NCBI GenBank assembly: GCA_047516825.1
Contig: JAKZUA010000178.1
Coordinates: 1-20,045, forward strand
DNA: 20,045 bases
Direction of reading: 5' to 3'
Origin: JADFQT01 sp047516825
GTDB taxonomy: Bacteria; Chloroflexota; Dehalococcoidia; Lucifugimonadales; UBA3495
Shown here piece by piece: positions 15,951 to 20,045 of the stretch (positions are counted from its first letter, which is position 1; each line of letters starts with the position of its first letter). The notes beneath the pieces are model-generated. The model had not been told where the DNA came from. It searched no databases and saw only the letters and a list, made by a program, of their open reading frames with translations. The position numbers and the translations under genes were made by a program.

Positions 15951-16994
15951 CTAAACTAGCTGGGGTAGCACTTCCCCATTAAACATACGTAGAGAATTTA
16001 GCTGCTGGGTGGGGGACAGCTGGTTGCCGTAGTTGATCTCGTAAACCAACTGATCCAGACCCAGCAACTGTTTCAGCTGCTGCAGCCTTTCCGTAACGGT
16101 TTCAGGAGTACCGTACACTACCTTGTCCCGCAGCCAGTCGTCGTAGCCCATGCCCAAGATGCGCTCGCTCTCGGCGGCCCAGTTGCCGGTGGTGCCTCCG
16201 TAGGTCGCGTAGCTGCCTACTCGCTTGCCCAAGCGGTTCATCGAAAACATGGCGCTCTGCTGGGGGTCGGCGTAGGCTGCCTCGGCGGTGGCCGCCACGT
16301 AAATCGGCACTCGGACTCCAACTTCGCCCTCGCCCTCATGGCCGGCGTTTTTCCAGGCCTGACGATACTCCTCGATTGGCCCGGCCAAATCATCCAAGGT
16401 GAACACCCGAGAGGGGTTGACGAATATGGGGAAGCCCATGCGACCGACTATCGGGAAGGATTCAGCGGAAGTGACACCCACGCGTATCGGAGGAAAGGGG
16501 TCTTGCAACGGCTTGGGCTCAATGTCCAGGTCCTGGCATTGGTAATATTCTCCGGTGAAGGAGAAGCTTTCTGTGGTCCAGGCCCCGGTTATTATTTCCA
16601 GGGATTCATCAAACCGGCCCCGGCTCTCGATAAAGGGCACTCCATAACCTTCATGCACATTGGGAAAGGTGCCCCGACCGACGCCGAACTCGATCCTGCC
16701 CTCGCTAATGTGGTCCAGGGTGGCTATCTCTTCGGCGATACGCACCGGATTTCCCAGGGGGAGGATGTGGACCGCCAGACCAATACGGATGTTTTGGGTA
16801 CGGGCCGCCAGAGCGCTGGCGATGGTTACCGGCGCGGAGAGCACCCGGCCGGCGTTGAAGTGGTATTCCGCCAGCCAAACAGACTGGACGCCCAGAGACT
16901 CAGCTTCATCCACCAAGGCAAACCCTTCCTGAAAAGCCTCCTGGTAGGTGCCGTTCTCTCGGCGGGGGAACTCCAGGAACAGGCCGACGTTCAT
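15951..16994 (-). CDS. LLM-class (luciferase-like) flavin-dependent oxidoreductase
   Basis: This 347-residue protein of the bacterial luciferase-like TIM-barrel superfamily would be an FMN- or F420-dependent oxidoreductase, probably a monooxygenase, in the cytoplasm. Markers are the N-terminal strand MNVGLFLEF, the active-site AEYHF (42-46), and the central block LPLGNPVRIAEEIATLDHIS (79-98), followed by EGRIEFGVGRG (98-108). A C-terminal YGTPETVTERLQQL typical of the family is also present. Length is usual. The start ATG has GAGGAG (17002-17007) 7 nt upstream. It lies 56 nt downstream of the Nudix gene on the same strand, so the two are probably cotranscribed. Neither substrate nor cofactor preference can be decided from the sequence; nothing is missing or broken. 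Confidence 0.93.
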   Translation of the reverse strand: MNVGLFLEFPRRENGTYQEAFQEGFALVDEAESLGVQSVWLAEYHFNAGRVLSAPVTIASALAARTQNIRIGLAVHILPLGNPVRIAEEIATLDHISEGRIEFGVGRGTFPNVHEGYGVPFIESRGRFDESLEIITGAWTTESFSFTGEYYQCQDLDIEPKPLQDPFPPIRVGVTSAESFPIVGRMGFPIFVNPSRVFTLDDLAGPIEEYRQAWKNAGHEGEGEVGVRVPIYVAATAEAAYADPQQSAMFSMNRLGKRVGSYATYGGTTGNWAAESERILGMGYDDWLRDKVVYGTPETVTERLQQLKQLLGLDQLVYEINYGNQLSPTQQLNSLRMFNGEVLPQLV

Positions 16995-17050
16995 GAGTAT
17001 TCTCCTCTTGGCGGTAGAGAGTATCGCAGATGCGGCTTTTAAGGCTTTTT

Positions 17051-17551
17051 CTACCCAACGAACAGCGTATAGGTGGAGCCGGAGACGTGGCTCAAAATCT
17101 GAGGGTCAAGCAGCCGCCGGTCCTCCGCGAGCGCCCGCCTGGCGACCTCCACATTGATGGCGGGTACCTGGGGCAGGGCCAGGATTTCGTCTAAGGTGAA
17201 ATATTCGGCCCGATCCACTTCTTGTCGGTCGGGATGGGGTTCGCCCTTCCCATCGACGATCACTGGGCTAAGCAATAATACTATATAAAGACTATTGCCG
17301 TTATCGGGATCGTAGCGGTTCCGTACCCCCAGCACGCCTTGTACTTGGGTTTCAACCCCGGCCTCCTCGGCCACCTCCCGAACCACAGCCTGTTCAATGG
17401 TTTCGTCTTGCTCGACAAATCCGCCGGGCACTTGCCAATTACCTCTACCCCGGCGGGATGAACGCCTTACCATCAGCAGGCGATCGTCCCGCACCACCGC
17501 CCCACCTACCCCGACGTTATATCCAGTATTGTAACGCTCCGGCAGCGGCAT
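17051..17551 (-). CDS. Nudix hydrolase
   Basis: This 166-residue enzyme has a perfect Nudix box, GX5EX7REVAEEAGV, at residues 44-66 (Gly44, Glu50, Arg58, Glu59, Glu62, Glu63), which binds Mg2+ and hydrolyses nucleoside diphosphates linked to another group. The N-terminal strand GYNVGVGGAVVRDDRLLMVRR and the WQVPGGFVE approach are typical of ADP-ribose or NADH pyrophosphatase-like and MutT-like members, so the substrate is open. The tail after about residue 130 contains a helical segment and no known domain. The ATG at 17551 has AAGGA 9 nt upstream. No clear promoter was identified in the gap upstream. Its neighbour downstream is the flavin oxidoreductase, so a role near a flavin or nicotinamide nucleotide is conceivable but unproven. 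Confidence 0.93.
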   Translation of the reverse strand: MPLPERYNTGYNVGVGGAVVRDDRLLMVRRSSRRGRGNWQVPGGFVEQDETIEQAVVREVAEEAGVETQVQGVLGVRNRYDPDNGNSLYIVLLLSPVIVDGKGEPHPDRQEVDRAEYFTLDEILALPQVPAINVEVARRALAEDRRLLDPQILSHVSGSTYTLFVG

Positions 17552-17642
17552 GCTGGGCCATCCTTAGCTTTAGTTATTGACTGAACCCGACTTAACTAAT
17601 CTTTGACGAAAGTCTTAACCTTGTAAGATCCAAATGCCCCTC

Positions 17643-17666
17643 AATCCCCTTTTGAAAAGGGGGATT
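17643..17666. repeat. Palindrome AATCCCCTTTT / AAAAGGGGGATT
   Basis: The near-perfect palindrome has arms of 11 and 12 nt around a single G, with one extra G in the right arm. On RNA it would form a stem of AATCCCC with GGGGATT and a T/A inner part. No T-run follows on either strand, so it is not a classical terminator. C4-5TTTT/AAAAG4-5 palindromes of this kind occur as dispersed repeats in many bacterial genomes. Confidence 0.6.
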
Positions 17667-17717
17667 TACCCAAACGGCAACGCTACGGGGCTAAACTTGC
17701 CGAACGGAGTTATCAAC

Positions 17718-17753
17718 GCCGCCGGGATGCCCCGTGGGAATCTTCCCGGCGGC
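17718..17753. repeat. GC-rich 10-bp inverted repeat
   Basis: The arms GCCGCCGGGA (17718-17727) and TCCCGGCGGC (17744-17753) are perfect complements around a 16-nt loop. The structure lies about 200 nt past the stop of the TIG-repeat membrane protein. No U-tract follows. It may be a transcript-end hairpin for that gene or part of a repeat element. Confidence 0.6.
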
Positions 17754-17953
17754 CGCTGCCCTAGTATACGCCTGCGGTCTACCACGCGCTCGATTCGAAT
17801 CAAAACACGGCTGGGGAAGCATGCGGAGGAATGGCAAAGCTGCGTTCAGAGGAACGTTCCCAGTACGGTTGGCGAAGACCCGCATCGAGGGCATCCGGCT
17901 GAAGATGCCCCGGTTGTTGCGCTTTTCCCGCCGGCCTCCGGGGGCCTCTCAGC

Positions 17954-20045
17954 CTAATGGCGCTGGGATAGCTGCCCCAGTTGGGATATCCCTTCGGTAA
18001 TCTGGGCCTGCATAGCGTCGGTGGAGGCCAGTTTGGAGGCCAAGGTGCGCGCCTCCTCGTAGGTGCGGTAGCTAATGCGGAGCTGAATGTGCAGGTCGCG
18101 GAAGAAATTGGCATCCTCTTCGCTTAACCCTTCCAGAATCAACCCCGGGAAGGGACTGCCCTCTGCGCCGTGTAACTCCACCGGAGGCGGCGCGTTGGGG
18201 TCCCAGGTTTCAGAGACGTCGCCAGCCTGTATCAGGTAGTCCCGGGCGGAGGGCTGGCCCAGGTAAGTGCCCCGGAACCAGGCCAGGGTACCCAACCCTA
18301 CGGTGAGAGCGAAACGCCACTGGTTCCCGCTAAGAATTTCCAGTGGGGGAGCAGTGCTCAGGTCTCCGGCAATCCTTCCCAATAGAACCACCGTGTCCGA
18401 GGCGCACTCGTTTACCACCCCGATGTAACCCTCCAGTCCCTGTAAGAAGGGCTGCGCCTGGGGAATTTGTCGCAGCTCTTGGTAGGTTGGATGTTGCAAC
18501 CAGGCCGGTTGATAGGCTAGGACGATTTCCCCCTCCAGGACCTGCTCATATATTTCTTCCTTCGTTCCTCCCATAGTCTCGATCATCTCTTCCAGCCAAG
18601 CCAGATCTGAAGATATCTCCAACAGGGGTATGGAGCTCACAAAATCAACCACAAGCTGGAGACGAGCCTGCTCCTCTGGGGACAAGCCTCGGGCTCTCCG
18701 GAAGGGGCTCGGCAAGGCCATTCTGGTGGGCGCCGCCAAGCTGGGAGCAGCGGTGGGCGCTCCCAGAGCCGGAGCCGTTTCCGGCTGAAGAATACGGATG
18801 AACTCCGGCGTAATCGCCTCTTCCCTGGCCCGCTGGCGGCGAGTGTTGTAGAAGGCGAAGGCGCCCCCGCCCGTCGCCACTAAGCCGAGAGCGATCAGCG
18901 TGGCCAGCAGCCAGATAGGCATTACCCCCGACTTCATTTCATAAGAGTTGGACCACCCGCTTGCGTTGGAGGCCTGATCCACGGCCTTGACCCGCCAAAA
19001 GTAGTCGCCCCTGGGCAATTTTTCCTCTTCCGCCAGGGTGTACCGCGGATTTTCCAAACCCTCTTTTTCCAGGATAATATCGTCAAAGTCCCGATCGGCG
19101 GCTATTTGCAGAGTGTATCTGACGCCGCTGGGGTCCTCGACCGCGGACCAATTGGTTGCCGGCCGGAAGCCGCCAAGAAACCCGCCACTACCGCCGTCGT
19201 TGGGTTCCCTCAGGCTGGGAGGCGGAGGCGGTATATCTTCTATAGTGAAAAAGACCTGCTGCTTGTTTTGCAAGTCGTCCAGCAACCTTAATACGTGGTC
19301 TCCCTGGCGGGATTCAGGTATTTGGAACTCCAAACGGAAGCTCCCGAAGTTGTCGGCGGTTAGGGTGGCTTTGGTCAGCTCATCGTAGGTAAGAGTTACG
19401 GTGGAGTCCGGGTTAAATCCTTGGCCGGTCACCATCACTTGCAGGCCCACGCTACCCGTGACTTCACTGAGGGTCAGGCTGGGCGAAACCGTAAAGTCCT
19501 GCTCCGGAGTGCCGGTGGCTCCGGAGAAGGGACTCTTGGCCTGGATTGAATGAGCGCCCGCGCCGGATAGCGGGATTAAAAACGACCCCTGGAAGGAGCC
19601 CACGGCATCGGCGGCTATCCCCGAGACCACCGGAGTACTATCGTATACCAAAGAGATATTGGGTTCATTGGCGCCGAAGCCAGAGCCAAATATTTGGATA
19701 GGGTTACCCGGAGGTCCCTCGGTATACTCCAAAGTGATTCCGGGCCGGATCTGGAAGCCTATCTCCGTGGCGCCATTGCCGGCCCCGGATGCACCAGACT
19801 GGTTGACATCAATGACGTGCGCACCCGAGGGCGAAGGCGGAACGACGAAAGATCCGGCGAAAGCTCCCAAAACGTCGGCGCTAATACCCTTGACCACCAC
19901 TACACCGTCGTAGGTTATATCAATCTCCGGCTCATTGGAGCCAAATCCCTTTCCGCTGACGTTGATGGTCATCCCAGGTGTCCCGGAAAGGATGTTAGCG
20001 GTCAACAAAGACCCCAGGATCAGCACGTCCTCCTGTATGTTGGCG
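17954..20045 (-). CDS. IPT/TIG-repeat membrane protein, 5' end off window
   Basis: The frame is open to the right edge, so the N-terminus is missing. A GTG at 20024-20026 is possible but lies only 2 nt from an AGGAGG and is followed by no signal peptide. Counting from it, three IPT/TIG-like immunoglobulin repeats (about 14-95, 103-180 and 188-262) share the pattern G-x-GF(G/N)...VTYD...GSF. A PPPPP linker (266-270) and a fibronectin III-like domain (about 285-360, ending YFWRVKAVDQASNASGWS) follow. One membrane helix (369-393) is followed by RRQRAR, which places the last ~290 residues in the cytoplasm. That part has an Ala/Pro linker and an uncharacterised domain from about 448. It is likely an envelope protein with outside repeats and an inside module of unknown role. 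Confidence 0.8.
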   Translation of the reverse strand, partial: ANIQEDVLILGSLLTANILSGTPGMTINVSGKGFGSNEPEIDITYDGVVVVKGISADVLGAFAGSFVVPPSPSGAHVIDVNQSGASGAGNGATEIGFQIRPGITLEYTEGPPGNPIQIFGSGFGANEPNISLVYDSTPVVSGIAADAVGSFQGSFLIPLSGAGAHSIQAKSPFSGATGTPEQDFTVSPSLTLSEVTGSVGLQVMVTGQGFNPDSTVTLTYDELTKATLTADNFGSFRLEFQIPESRQGDHVLRLLDDLQNKQQVFFTIEDIPPPPPSLREPNDGGSGGFLGGFRPATNWSAVEDPSGVRYTLQIAADRDFDDIILEKEGLENPRYTLAEEEKLPRGDYFWRVKAVDQASNASGWSNSYEMKSGVMPIWLLATLIALGLVATGGGAFAFYNTRRQRAREEAITPEFIRILQPETAPALGAPTAAPSLAAPTRMALPSPFRRARGLSPEEQARLQLVVDFVSSIPLLEISSDLAWLEEMIETMGGTKEEIYEQVLEGEIVLAYQPAWLQHPTYQELRQIPQAQPFLQGLEGYIGVVNECASDTVVLLGRIAGDLSTAPPLEILSGNQWRFALTVGLGTLAWFRGTYLGQPSARDYLIQAGDVSETWDPNAPPPVELHGAEGSPFPGLILEGLSEEDANFFRDLHIQLRISYRTYEEARTLASKLASTDAMQAQITEGISQLGQLSQRH

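Larger units (their letters stand above)
17552..17953. other. 402-nt gap with two palindromes
   Basis: No convincing gene is present. Open frames on both strands (67-107 codons) lack ribosome-binding sites and any recognisable family. The region contains a C/G-run palindrome (17643-17666), a GC-rich inverted repeat (17718-17753) and a GGCCTC direct repeat near 17934-17949. The dense self-complementarity and lack of genes suggest a small repeat element or the decayed remains of one. Confidence 0.5.

Noticed and set aside
17634..18000. Small open frames in the 17.6-18.0 kb gap
   Set aside because: Frames on both strands are of similar length, overlap the palindromes and match no family I recognise.
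1..20045. CRISPR array, insertion sequence, prophage or defence island
   Set aside because: No regularly spaced repeats, transposase, integrase, phage or nuclease-helicase genes were seen.

Overview
The window is bacterial chromosome of roughly 58-60% GC by eye. The genes are housekeeping or stress genes with few signs of recent transfer. HspR paired with a J-protein, a luciferase-like flavin oxidoreductase, a class 1B dihydroorotate dehydrogenase and a large IPT/TIG-repeat membrane protein together suggest Chloroflexota, perhaps Dehalococcoidia. This is inferred from protein families only; no phylogeny was run.

Left part (1-6450): a tRNA-Asn(GUU) gene on the minus strand has its own sigma70-type promoter. 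Next comes a minus-strand small heat-shock protein (Hsp20), divergent from a plus-strand run: zinc-finger-less J-protein, HspR repressor, ClpC-type AAA+ unfoldase, alpha/beta hydrolase, and a broken DedA/VTT-type membrane protein gene (two compensating 1-nt shifts plus an in-frame TAG). The Hsp20/J-protein intergenic region holds good promoters in both directions. An inverted repeat CTTGA-N10-TCAAG over the hsp20 -35 box resembles the HspR operator (HAIR). A second copy with the same spacing sits over the -35 box of the tRNA-Asn promoter. The simplest reading is an HspR-controlled proteostasis regulon encoded largely here, possibly extending to a tRNA gene.

Middle part (6496-15950, minus strand): rpoB, rpoC and pyrD lie head to tail. 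A near-perfect promoter (TTGACA-16-TATAAT) lies about 135 nt upstream of rpoB. RpoB keeps the sensitive-type residues in the rifampicin region. RpoC carries a coiled-coil insertion and a long acidic C-terminal tail. pyrD starts just after the rpoC stop, most likely at GTG.

Right part (15951-20045, minus strand): an IPT/TIG-repeat membrane protein runs off the right edge, then a 402-nt gap with two palindromes, then a Nudix hydrolase and a luciferase-like flavin-dependent oxidoreductase.

No CRISPR array, transposase, phage gene, integrase or rRNA was seen. I found no obviously new multi-gene system. The most interesting signals are the shared HspR-like operators, the repeat-built ClpC tail, the decaying DedA gene and the palindromic gap near 17.7 kb.
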